Below are positions 17,547 to 25,159 of a stretch of DNA of 64,000 bases, in pieces. The stretch is taken from contig NC_011981.1 of assembly GCF_000016285.1 (NCBI RefSeq), forward strand, positions 310,001 to 374,000. The letters run 5' to 3'. The position numbers were made by a program, and so were the translations under genes. The number at the start of each line of letters is the position of its first letter. Position 1 is the first letter of the stretch. The notes beneath the pieces are model-generated. The model saw nothing but the letters and a program-made list of their open reading frames with translations. It was not told where the DNA came from and made no database searches. This DNA is from Allorhizobium ampelinum S4. GTDB taxonomy: Bacteria > Pseudomonadota > Alphaproteobacteria > Rhizobiales > Rhizobiaceae.

Positions 17547-19352
17547 ATGTTCAGCAAGCATATTGGCAGCTTGCCGCCTCATCTTGCCGATTTCCAACCG
17601 GCCGCAGCTGCCGACGTCCATGCGTTGCTGCAACGACTGGGCGTCGAACATCTCACCGCCCTAAAGGCCGCAGGCCGTACGGCGCTGGAGGCCGAATGGC
17701 CGCAGATCTTTGCCTCTCGTTACCGTGACTATACCCAGACAGGAAATCGTTCGCGCTTCGAAGACCTGTATTTCCGTCGCCGCCTGATGCTGAACGATCT
17801 GGTTCTGGCGGAATGCGCCAAGGACACAGGTGAGGGCGGAGACGACTTCATCGACGCCATTATCGATGGCGTCATTCTGATCTGTGAGGAAAGCGGGTGG
17901 CAATTGCCAGCGCATAACGCCTATGGACGCGGCGGTCCGCGCCAGCCCTTGCCGGATCCTGATGACCCTGTGGTCGATCTCTTCGCGGCGGAAACGGCGG
18001 CGAACCTGGCAACCCTGGTTTGGCTGCTAAGGCCTGCCCTTGCCCAACGCGATCCGCGCCTGCCTGCCCGCATAGAACAGGAGATCCACCGCCGTATTAT
18101 CACCCCTTATCTTACCCGGCATTTCTGGTGGATGGGGCAGGGAAACGAGAGGATGAACAACTGGACTGCCTGGATCACCCAGAACGTCCTGATCGCCACG
18201 TTTTCCCTGCCCACGAGCCAGGAGATTCGCCGTGCAGTGCTGGTCAAAGCGCTGGGCAGTCTCGATGCCTTTCTCAAGGACTATGCCGAGGACGGCGCCT
18301 GCGAGGAAGGCGTGCTCTACTATCGCCATGCCGCTCTCTGTCTGTTTGGTGCTATGACCGTGCTGGATCAGGTCGTGCCGGACCTGTGCCGTCCGCTTTG
18401 GCAGGCAGCCAAGATCCGCAATATGGCGGAATACATCCTCAATATGCATGTGTCTGGACGGCATTATTTCAATTTTGCCGATTCATCAGCAGTTCTGGAG
18501 CCCTGTAGCATCAGAGAATATCTGTTCGGCAAAGCGGTTGGCTCGAAGGCGCTGATGGATTTTGCCGCTGCCGATCTTCAACAATCCGCAGATCCGCTGC
18601 TGTCGAAAGAGTGGAACCTTTGGCACCGGTTGATGGCAGCCACACGCTTGCCGGACGTTAAGCCTGCGCCAGCAAAGCCGGCGGCAAAAGGTGATATTTT
18701 CTACCCCGGCACCGGGCTTTTCATCGCCCGCGACAACCGTTTCGATCTGGCGGTGAAGGGTGGGCATAACGGCGAAAGCCATAATCATAACGATGTCGGC
18801 AGCCTGACGCTTTACAAGAACGGACAACCATTTCTCATCGATATCGGTGTCGAAACCTACACGGCCAAGACTTTCTCGCCGCAGCGTTACGAGATCTGGA
18901 CGATGCAATCGGCCTACCACAACCTTCCAACCTTTGCGGGCGTCATGCAGCAGGAGGGGCCGGAATGTGCCGCACGCGATGTCGAGACGGCTTTCGAGGT
19001 GGAGGAGGCCCGCATTTCGCTGGAGATAGCCGCAGCTTACCCGAAAGAAGCAGCGCTGTGCTCTTATCGCCGCAGCGTCAGGCTCATTCGCGGCAGCCAT
19101 GTTGAGATTATCGACGAGCATGACGGTGACAAGCCTGCGGTCCTGTCACTGATGACCTGCGTTGCGCCCCGCTCGCAGGCGGGGCGGCTGGTCCTGGACG
19201 GGCTCGGCGAAATTAGCGTGAGCGGTGCGGCAGAGCCAATCATCGAGGCAATCGACATCGGCGATCCCCGGCTGCGGCAGGCTTGGCCGGAGAGAATTTT
19301 CCGTATTCTGCTGCCGTTTGAGACATCCCGCTTGTCGCTGACGATTACTTGA
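17547..19352 (+). CDS. Heparinase II/III family protein (polysaccharide or oligosaccharide lyase)
   Basis: A 601-residue protein with an N-terminal helical toroid region (about 60-330) and a C-terminal beta-sheet domain. The diagnostic block GGHNGESHNHNDVGSLTLYKN-like near 409-428 is the heparinase II/III His-rich motif, in which HNHND supplies metal and active-site contacts. It would cleave uronate-containing chains by beta-elimination, making the unsaturated end that GH88 removes. No signal peptide is seen, so it probably works on imported oligosaccharides. ATG at 17547 is preferred because GGGGAGGTG lies just upstream; a TTG 11 codons earlier lacks one. Substrate (heparin-like, alginate-like or a bacterial exopolysaccharide) cannot be told from sequence. 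Confidence 0.88.
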   Translation: MFSKHIGSLPPHLADFQPAAAADVHALLQRLGVEHLTALKAAGRTALEAEWPQIFASRYRDYTQTGNRSRFEDLYFRRRLMLNDLVLAECAKDTGEGGDDFIDAIIDGVILICEESGWQLPAHNAYGRGGPRQPLPDPDDPVVDLFAAETAANLATLVWLLRPALAQRDPRLPARIEQEIHRRIITPYLTRHFWWMGQGNERMNNWTAWITQNVLIATFSLPTSQEIRRAVLVKALGSLDAFLKDYAEDGACEEGVLYYRHAALCLFGAMTVLDQVVPDLCRPLWQAAKIRNMAEYILNMHVSGRHYFNFADSSAVLEPCSIREYLFGKAVGSKALMDFAAADLQQSADPLLSKEWNLWHRLMAATRLPDVKPAPAKPAAKGDIFYPGTGLFIARDNRFDLAVKGGHNGESHNHNDVGSLTLYKNGQPFLIDIGVETYTAKTFSPQRYEIWTMQSAYHNLPTFAGVMQQEGPECAARDVETAFEVEEARISLEIAAAYPKEAALCSYRRSVRLIRGSHVEIIDEHDGDKPAVLSLMTCVAPRSQAGRLVLDGLGEISVSGAAEPIIEAIDIGDPRLRQAWPERIFRILLPFETSRLSLTIT

Positions 19353-19363
19353 GGAGGGTGAGG

Positions 19364-20149
19364 ATGAGAGTGACACTCACTGTGGTGGATGCTGCGGGCC
19401 AAAACCTGGCGCAGAGCAGTGCAGACCACGAAGCCTTTCTGGTCTATCGCCAGCCCTACCGTGACGGCGACCAGCTATTGGTTGACGTGTCAGAGCCCGG
19501 TCATATCCGTCTGGCGCTCGATGCCGCCATGGCACCGGCCATCCTGTATTTGCCGCAGGGCCGTTTTAGCTTTTCCATACCGTTCGGCGCTCGGAAGATC
19601 GCTTATCCGCCCCATGCCTTTTGCGGAGATCTGCACCGGCTTCACGCTGCGAAGGCGAGGCCGGAAGAAATAGCGGCACAGAGAAACCTTGCCTTTAACC
19701 CCCTGGACGACCACGCCAATTCTCAAGCATTTCCGCATGTCGAGGCCAATGTCGAAACACGCGGGGAGGCGGCCTTCGCTGTTCGCAATGTCATCGATGG
19801 AGAGCGGGCCAATAGCAATCACGGCTTCTGGCCTTTCACCAGTTGGGGGATCAACAGGGACCCTCAGGCTGCCCTGACCCTGTTTTTCGGTCGCCCCGTC
19901 ACGCTCCGTGAAGTGGTTCTCACTCTGCGCGCTGATTTTCCACACGATGCCTGGTGGGAAAGCGCAGTTCTGAGCTTTTCGGGTGGAGAGGAAGCGCGGT
20001 TGGCGCTGGTCAAATCCTCTGCCGCTCAGTGTTTTAGCCTGCCCGAAACGCGTACCGAATGGGTTCGGCTGCACAGTCTGGTGAAAGCCGATGATCCATC
20101 GCCGTTTCCGGCGCTGACCCAAGTTGAGGTTTGGGGGACGGAAGCCTGA
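19364..20149 (+). CDS. Uncharacterised protein with C-terminal discoidin/galactose-binding-like region
   Basis: A 261-residue protein with no name that I recognise. The first 90 residues are beta-rich (VTLTVVDAAGQNLAQ, FLVYRQPYRDGD). Residues about 125-261 resemble a galactose-binding-like jelly roll: RNVIDGERANSNHGFWPFTSWGIN-like, then LTLFFGRPVTLREVVLTLRAD and a final LTQVEVWGTEA, as in F5/8 type C domains. No signal peptide. The ATG at 19364 is chosen for the GAGGAGGGTGAGG before it, 11 bp after the lyase stop codon. Co-transcription with the lyase suggests a substrate-binding partner or an accessory subunit; no catalytic motif was seen. Confidence 0.7.
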   Translation: MRVTLTVVDAAGQNLAQSSADHEAFLVYRQPYRDGDQLLVDVSEPGHIRLALDAAMAPAILYLPQGRFSFSIPFGARKIAYPPHAFCGDLHRLHAAKARPEEIAAQRNLAFNPLDDHANSQAFPHVEANVETRGEAAFAVRNVIDGERANSNHGFWPFTSWGINRDPQAALTLFFGRPVTLREVVLTLRADFPHDAWWESAVLSFSGGEEARLALVKSSAAQCFSLPETRTEWVRLHSLVKADDPSPFPALTQVEVWGTEA

Positions 20150-20152
20150 GAT

Positions 20153-20914
20153 TCAGGTCTCGCTGCCGATACCGCGCAGATCGCGCAACAGATCACGGTA
20201 GCGCAACTGGCTGCCGCGCAGATGATCCTGCATAGCGGCGCGGGCCGCTTTTTCGTCGCCGTCGGAAATCGCCACGACCACGGCCTGGTGTTCCCTGTGG
20301 ATGAGGCGGCGATAGGCCGTCTGCTCAGCGGCTCGGTTTTCCGCAACCACTTTGGACTGAGGGATAGCGGATGCGCCGTGCATCTCGAGAAATTGCGTAA
20401 ACAGCGGATTATTGGTGGCCGCAGCAATCGCCATATGCAGGGCCAGGTCGGCCTCGCGAATGGAGCGGTCGGCCTCGATACACGCCAGCAATTTTGCATG
20501 GCAGTCGAAAATCGCTTCCTCCTGCGCAGGCGAACGGCGCAGCGCGGCAAGCCCGGCAGCCTCTATCTCCAGCGGCGTGCGGATCTCCAAAACCTCTAGA
20601 TCTGAGGACAGCCGGGCGCGATCCAGCTTCGACGGGTTTGAGCGTGATTGATGATGATTGAGGACGAAAATGCCAGCCCCTTGGCGCACCTCGACCAGCC
20701 CATCGTAACGCAGGCCGGTGACTGCCTCGCGGATAACGGTTCGGCTGACACCATGGGCCTCGGTCAGTTCCATTTCGCTGGGAAGCCGATCGCCCGGCGC
20801 ATAGTCCCCGCCAAGGATCGCCTTGCGAAGGCTGTCGCTGACCTGTGCGACCAGGGAGCCAGCGCCCTTGGCGCGTGTTTTCACTTGACCGGTCACACCA
20901 TCCACCACTTTCAT
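20153..20914 (-). CDS. GntR family transcriptional regulator, FadR/FCD type
   Basis: A 253-residue regulator. Residues about 20-85 form the winged helix (GSLVAQVSDSLRKAI, RLPSEMELTEAHGVSRTVIREAVTGLRYDGLVEVRQGAG), and the rest is an all-helical FCD ligand domain with the usual metal-site pattern: DLALHMAIAAATNN and then HREHQAVVVAI and MQDHL. FCD regulators often sense sugar acids, which suits a uronate locus. The ATG at 20914 is used although the frame is open 31 codons further; the extension would swallow a promoter palindrome at 20963-20978. It converges on the lyase operon, ending 3 bp from it. It is the best candidate to control the whole 7614-20149 locus. Confidence 0.88.
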   Translation of the reverse strand: MKVVDGVTGQVKTRAKGAGSLVAQVSDSLRKAILGGDYAPGDRLPSEMELTEAHGVSRTVIREAVTGLRYDGLVEVRQGAGIFVLNHHQSRSNPSKLDRARLSSDLEVLEIRTPLEIEAAGLAALRRSPAQEEAIFDCHAKLLACIEADRSIREADLALHMAIAAATNNPLFTQFLEMHGASAIPQSKVVAENRAAEQTAYRRLIHREHQAVVVAISDGDEKAARAAMQDHLRGSQLRYRDLLRDLRGIGSET

Positions 20915-20962
20915 GCCCTGCCGCAGAAGGCAGAGCCGTTTTCGTCTCTCTAAGTGGAATAT

Positions 20963-20978
20963 GTATGATGAATCGTAC
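20963..20978. promoter_or_regulatory. Inverted repeat upstream of GntR gene, likely autoregulatory operator
   Basis: GTATGATGAATCGTAC is a 7-2-7 inverted repeat with one mismatch, 49 bp upstream of the chosen GntR start. The GTATGAT arm recurs at 17498-17504 in the divergent lyase/transporter promoter region. Size and symmetry suit a GntR dimer. Confidence 0.45.
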
Positions 20979-21005
20979 GCAAATTCAACTGCTCTGTAAA
21001 AGGCC

Positions 21006-21022
21006 ATAAATATGTCTGATGT
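21006..21022 (-). promoter_or_regulatory. Second copy of the 17-bp motif shared with the lyase promoter region
   Basis: On the minus strand this reads ACATCAGACATATTTAT, matching 15 of 17 positions of the site at 17464-17480. It overlaps the last codons of the WGR gene and lies about 90 bp upstream of the GntR start. Confidence 0.45.
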
Positions 21023-21025
21023 CTA

Positions 21026-21283
21026 TCAAGTTAGACGACCCGCATCATGGTAACCTCGTTTTCTTTTCGTCCGCTCCAGGCGTGAAAGCACCCGCTGGGC
21101 ATCCTCCTTTCGATCGAAAGTCTCGATCAGGGTCTGGCCTGTCGTCCCAATCCGACCCCAGTTGCGGATCACCGAGGCGCCGCCGAACAGGGTCGGTTGC
21201 AGTGCGAGCGTGTAAAAGCGCCGCATGTTTTGCGATGGGTCGATACGGCGAAGTTGGACCGGGCTGTTGTTCTCTTTCTCCAT
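21026..21283 (-). CDS. Small stand-alone WGR domain protein
   Basis: An 85-residue protein that is essentially one WGR domain: RRFYTLALQPTLFGGASVIRNWGRIGTTGQ with the W-G-R triad near residues 42-44, then FDRKEDAQRVLSRLERTKRKRGY. WGR domains occur in PARPs and in many short rhizobial proteins, where they are thought to bind nucleic acid. Nothing else is present. It lies upstream of the GntR gene on the same strand (gap 111 bp), flanked by sugar genes without an obvious functional link. Confidence 0.85.
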   Translation of the reverse strand: MEKENNSPVQLRRIDPSQNMRRFYTLALQPTLFGGASVIRNWGRIGTTGQTLIETFDRKEDAQRVLSRLERTKRKRGYHDAGRLT

Positions 21284-21391
21284 GGCCAGAGTCTGGCGTG
21301 GTTCGATTCAAGCGTCCAACGAGTTATCTGAATCGATCCGGCCTGATCGATTCACGCCTCTGATAGGTCATTCCGCCTTGGCGAGTTTGTA

Positions 21392-21832
21392 TCAAACGAC
21401 GCCCTTGCTGAAAATAAAACATCCGTAGGGGCCGGGATCGGACGTTCTGACGATCGCAAAGGACGCCTTTGCCTCAGCATAAAACGCGAAACGTTCCAGG
21501 GCGTCGATCTTCACCGGTCGTCCTTCCGCATTGTCCACCACACGCTGGATGGCCGAAAAGATCGGCACCTGCCCACCGGGATCACCAACCACCTGCATCC
21601 TCTTCACCGGCGCTTCCACAAAGGTATCCAGGGGGAAAAGCGTCAGGATCGCCGCCGTGGCAACCTCAAGACCGCAACCCGACAGATTGATCAGCTTGCC
21701 ATAGGTTGTGTGCTTGGCAATCGTCTCGGCCGGATGGTTGATATCGCACAGCACCAATTGGTCGCCGTGGCCCATCAGCATCAAGGCATGCAGCAATTCA
21801 GCGTTCAAAACCGGATCTATTCCCTTCAGCAT
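21392..21832 (-). CDS. RbsD/FucU family sugar mutarotase
   Basis: A 146-residue enzyme that interconverts pyranose and furanose or alpha and beta anomers of a monosaccharide. Family motifs are LLHALMLMGHGDQLVLCDINHP near 13-34 (His15 catalytic), the ERFAFYAEAK segment near 113-122, and YGCFIFSKG at the C-terminus. The longer size and ERFAFY place it nearer FucU than RbsD. It is transcribed divergently from a CUT1 sugar transporter operon that holds a second member of the same family (27242-27697), so both probably handle the same or paired sugars. Confidence 0.9.
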   Translation of the reverse strand: MLKGIDPVLNAELLHALMLMGHGDQLVLCDINHPAETIAKHTTYGKLINLSGCGLEVATAAILTLFPLDTFVEAPVKRMQVVGDPGGQVPIFSAIQRVVDNAEGRPVKIDALERFAFYAEAKASFAIVRTSDPGPYGCFIFSKGVV

Positions 21833-22192
21833 TGGCTTGCCTTCCCTTTGTGGCTGTGAATTTCTTCACGATTTTGCATTTTTTTGTGATGTTTCCCGAT
21901 GCGGCGATGCTTAAACAGGCCGGGGCGAGGGCCATATTCACCGCAATCCATAGTTCAACGTCGCCAAAACTCCCGTTTCGACTGCGCTTCGATGAACATC
22001 GAAAATATTTAAGAGAAACGCAATAACGGACTTTACCAAAATAAAAGACTGTGTGAAGTTCTCGGCGCAGATAGCGTCTTTCCGGACGCAAGGACTGTCA
22101 CGGCGAGAGGGAGGTCTCCAACCGTTACGGTTTTCCGGAAAATCGCTTAAACGGCGTGCGCAAGGCGCGCCGTCCTGGGAGGAGAACTGCTT
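21833..22192. promoter_or_regulatory. 360-bp divergent promoter region between FucU-like gene and sugar ABC operon
   Basis: No gene is seen. The gap holds AT-rich stretches and two inverted repeats: GTGAA-TTTC-TTCAC near 21856-21869, and a perfect TTCGATG-AA-CATCGAA at 21988-22003. Either could be an operator for both directions. Just before the plus-strand gene AGGAG at 22180-22184 supports the TTG start at 22193. Confidence 0.45.
21988..22003. promoter_or_regulatory. Perfect 7-2-7 inverted repeat, candidate operator
   Basis: TTCGATG-AA-CATCGAA is fully symmetric. It lies 156 bp upstream of the FucU-like start on the minus strand and 190 bp upstream of the ATPase gene. The RpiR regulator at 33453-34328 is the nearest regulator in this locus, but no link is shown. 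Confidence 0.4.
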
Positions 22193-23254
22193 TTGGCATC
22201 GATGAATATCGTCAATGTCGGCAAGGCCTATGGTAGCCTGAGGGTTATCCATGGCGTTTCCGTCGAGATTCCTGATGGTGAATTCGTTGTTCTTGTCGGC
22301 CCATCGGGATGCGGCAAGTCCACGCTGCTGCGCATGGTTGCTGGGCTGGAGCCGATCACCTTTGGCGATGTCGTTATCGACGGAAAGGTCGTCAACGACC
22401 TGCCGCCAAAGGATCGCGATATCGCCATGGTGTTCCAAAGCTATGCACTTTATCCGCACAAGACGGTGGCGGAGAATATGGGCTTTGCGCTGAAGATGCG
22501 CGGTGAAACCAAGTCCTTCATTGACGAGCGCGTTCGCAAGGCAGCGGAAATTCTCGATCTGGTCCCCTATCTGGCCCGCTATCCCCGTCAGCTTTCCGGC
22601 GGGCAGCGGCAGCGCGTGGCGATGGGCCGGGCGATTGTGCGAGATCCGAAGGTTTTCCTGTTTGACGAACCACTGTCCAATCTCGATGCGAAACTGCGCG
22701 TGCAAATGCGGGCTGAAATCAAGGAATTGCAACGCCGTCTGGCGACGACGATGATTTACGTCACCCATGACCAGGTCGAAGCCATGACCATGGCGGACCG
22801 TATCGTCGTGTTGCGGGATGGTCGCGTCGAGCAGATCGGCTCGCCGCTAGCGCTTTACGACGCGCCAGCCAACATGTTCGTGGCTGGGTTTATCGGTTCG
22901 CCCTCAATGAACCTGATCAAGGGTCATATCCGGGCATCAACAACACCATTTTTCGAGACCGAAGAGGGCATCCGGCTTCCCTTGAATTCGGCTCCTGCAG
23001 GTTCGGACGGACGAGCGGCTTTCTACGGCATTCGGCCTGAGCATTTTGTGCTTGGCGGCGATGTCACCGCTAACGTTACCGTGCTGGAATCGACCGGAAC
23101 GGAAACCCAGGTCTTTGCCCGGCTTGGCCAGCAGAAAGTTATCGGCGTGTTCCGCGAGCGTTTGGCAGAGCCGTCCGGACAGATGATTGCCATGACGCCG
23201 AACCCGGCCATGGTCCATCTGTTCGACGGTGAAACGGGGCTGCGGTTGGAATAG
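22193..23254 (+). CDS. Sugar ABC transporter ATP-binding protein, UgpC/MalK-like
   Basis: A 353-residue ATPase. Walker [10 protein letters not shown] is near 39-47, signature [13 protein letters not shown] near 138-150, Walker B VFLFDEP and H-loop [14 protein letters not shown] follow, with IRPEHFVL in the TOBE part. The start is taken as TTG (22193) because AGGAG lies 8 bp upstream and MASxNIVNV is the standard N-terminus of this family; an ATG three codons later is less well spaced. The stop codon TAG is also the first three bases of a repeat shared with the end of the gene at 34325-35224. First gene of the CUT1 operon that continues to 28634. Confidence 0.93.
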   Translation: MASMNIVNVGKAYGSLRVIHGVSVEIPDGEFVVLVGPSGCGKSTLLRMVAGLEPITFGDVVIDGKVVNDLPPKDRDIAMVFQSYALYPHKTVAENMGFALKMRGETKSFIDERVRKAAEILDLVPYLARYPRQLSGGQRQRVAMGRAIVRDPKVFLFDEPLSNLDAKLRVQMRAEIKELQRRLATTMIYVTHDQVEAMTMADRIVVLRDGRVEQIGSPLALYDAPANMFVAGFIGSPSMNLIKGHIRASTTPFFETEEGIRLPLNSAPAGSDGRAAFYGIRPEHFVLGGDVTANVTVLESTGTETQVFARLGQQKVIGVFRERLAEPSGQMIAMTPNPAMVHLFDGETGLRLE

Positions 23255-23320
23255 AGTTTGTCAGGGAAAAGTGGAAGCCTGCTTTCGCCCGTCCACGGGA
23301 GGGGACATGTGAAAGCAGTT
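23252..23320. repeat. Partial RIME-like palindromic repeat
   Basis: The first 20 bases, TAGAGTTTGTCAGGGAAAAG, are identical to 35222-35241, and both resemble the rhizobial RIME element. The rest diverges, but holds an 8-bp inverted repeat (CTGCTTTC at 23279-23286, GAAAGCAG at 23311-23318). The repeat supplies the stop codon of the ATPase gene and fills most of the gap before the binding-protein gene. Confidence 0.55.
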
Positions 23321-23353
23321 ATTTGACATAGGCGAACAAGGGAGGAGATACGC

Positions 23354-25015
23354 ATGAAAGTCAGCGAATACGAGAGGATGATGGCGATAGGCCTGAGCCG
23401 TCGCGCCATCCTGAAGACCGGTGCAAGCCTTGGGGCTGTGGCAGCGGCTGGTGGGTTGTTGGGCAGTGCTGGAACGGCGCTTGCCGACGAGGCGTCCCTG
23501 CGCACGCAGATCCTGCAAATACCCGGCGTTGGAAAAGGCTCTCCCACCGATGCCGACTGGCAAAAAGTCGGCGAGCTGTGCCTGGAGGCCACGAAAAAGA
23601 CCGTCAAGAAGGGAGAGTTCGCTGGCGTCGAACTGTCCTTCATGGGCCTGAACAATCAGAATCTGCACAATGTGCTGTTTCGCGGTTTCCTGAAGCCCTG
23701 GGAGGATTATACCGGTGCCAAGATCACCTGGATCGACCTGGCCCAGGCCGATTACAATCCCCGCCTTCAACAAGCGATTGCCACCGGCACCGTGGATTTT
23801 GACCTTCTGGAAATGGGCGCTCCGTTTGAAGGCGATGTTTGCGGCAAGGGCCTTGCCTCGGAAATGCCGGACTGGGTGAAGGCCCAGATCGACATGGAGG
23901 ATTACGTCGATTACCTGAAGGCCCCGGTCGGCACCTGGGGTGGCAAAGTCTACCGCGTCTCGGTGGATGGCGATTGCCACAACTTCAACTACCGTAAGGA
24001 TTATTTCACCGACGCCGATCTCGCCAAGGCCTGGAAAGCTGAAGGCCATGCCGGCGAATGGGGCGTGCCGAAAACCTGGCAGCAGGTGCAGGAAGCAACC
24101 AAGTTCCTCAAAGGCAAGACAATCGCCGGAGCCGATGCCATCGGCTATCTCGATGCACCAAAGGCCTGGGGTGGCTTTGGCTTCTACTTCCTCGGCAGCC
24201 GCGCAACGGCCTATGCCAAGCACCCGGATGACAAGGCCTGGCTGTTCGACATCGATACGATGAAGCCGCGCATCAACAATCCTGCCTGGGTGCGCGCCAT
24301 CCAGGACGTTGTCGATGCCCTACCTTCCGAAGCCGGTGACCAGTTGAACGCCGATCCCGGCACGACGGCGTTCCAGCAGTTTCTGGCCGGAACCGGCTCC
24401 ATGGTCTCCTGGTGGGGCGATGTCGGGCAAAGCGCCCAAACCAGCGATAGTTCGGTGGTGGGCGATACCATCGCCTTCGACATTCTTCCCGGCTCCGACG
24501 ATGTCTATAATGCCAAGACCGGGAAATGGGAGACGCTGGCCAGCGGGCCGAACTATGCGCCCAACATGGCCTATCTGGGCTGGGGCGTTTACGTCATGGC
24601 CCGTGTTGACAAGGATGAGAAGAAAAAGAAGGCAGCCTGGAGTGCGGCGGCCCATCTCGGCGGCAAGGATCTCGCCTTGTGGACGGCGGCCTATCCCTCC
24701 GGCTTCCAGTGCTATCGCAAGAGCCAGTTCGATATCAAGGAATGGGTGGCCGCAGGCTATGAGGAGGCGTTCATCAGCAATTATCTCGCCTCCCAGTCGA
24801 AGTCCTACAACCATCCGAACGCCGCCATCGAACCCCGTATTCCTGGTATCTTCCAATATTACAGCGTGGCGGAAGACGAATTGGCAAAAGTGTTTGCGGG
24901 AAGGGTGAAGCCCCAGGAAGGTGCCGATGCGATTGCGGCGGCCTGGGAAAAAATCACCGATCAGCTTGGCCGCGACAAGCAGATATCACTCTACAAGGCC
25001 TCGCTCGGCGTTTGA
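23354..25015 (+). CDS. Tat-exported extracellular sugar-binding protein of ABC transporter
   Basis: A 553-residue SBP_bac_1-type protein, clearly longer than the usual 410-440. The N-terminus carries a twin-arginine signal (LSRRAILKTGASLGAVAAAGG, about 14-34), so it is probably folded in the cytoplasm before export. The mature part includes YNPRLQQAIATGTVDFDLLEMGAPF and a Trp- and Tyr-rich ligand face (GTWGGKVYRVSVDGDCHNFNYRK). A GGGAGGAGA ribosome site precedes the ATG. It is flanked by its ATPase and two permeases. The long form resembles binding proteins for larger or modified sugars, but the ligand is unknown. Confidence 0.92.
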   Translation: MKVSEYERMMAIGLSRRAILKTGASLGAVAAAGGLLGSAGTALADEASLRTQILQIPGVGKGSPTDADWQKVGELCLEATKKTVKKGEFAGVELSFMGLNNQNLHNVLFRGFLKPWEDYTGAKITWIDLAQADYNPRLQQAIATGTVDFDLLEMGAPFEGDVCGKGLASEMPDWVKAQIDMEDYVDYLKAPVGTWGGKVYRVSVDGDCHNFNYRKDYFTDADLAKAWKAEGHAGEWGVPKTWQQVQEATKFLKGKTIAGADAIGYLDAPKAWGGFGFYFLGSRATAYAKHPDDKAWLFDIDTMKPRINNPAWVRAIQDVVDALPSEAGDQLNADPGTTAFQQFLAGTGSMVSWWGDVGQSAQTSDSSVVGDTIAFDILPGSDDVYNAKTGKWETLASGPNYAPNMAYLGWGVYVMARVDKDEKKKKAAWSAAAHLGGKDLALWTAAYPSGFQCYRKSQFDIKEWVAAGYEEAFISNYLASQSKSYNHPNAAIEPRIPGIFQYYSVAEDELAKVFAGRVKPQEGADAIAAAWEKITDQLGRDKQISLYKASLGV

Positions 25016-25025
25016 GCCAAAACCG

Positions 25026-25089
25026 ACGGCAGGAAACTGCCGTTGGTGTTCCCAAACGGCGTCAGGCGGCTTTCTCATTCCGCCTGACG
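25026..25089 (+). terminator. Two tandem hairpins after the binding-protein gene
   Basis: The first is ACGGCAG-GAAA-CTGCCGT (25026-25043), a 7-bp stem closed by a GNRA tetraloop. The second is CGTCAGGCGG / CCGCCTGACG (25060-25089), a 10-bp perfect stem with a 10-nt loop. They fill the gap before the first permease gene and would favour accumulation of binding-protein mRNA over permease mRNA. Confidence 0.55.
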
Positions 25090-25159
25090 TCCATTCATCA
25101 GCCTAAAGCCAATCTTGGCTTCCGGTCTCTGCTCGGGCGTTGTGCCCAAGGGTTTGCTT

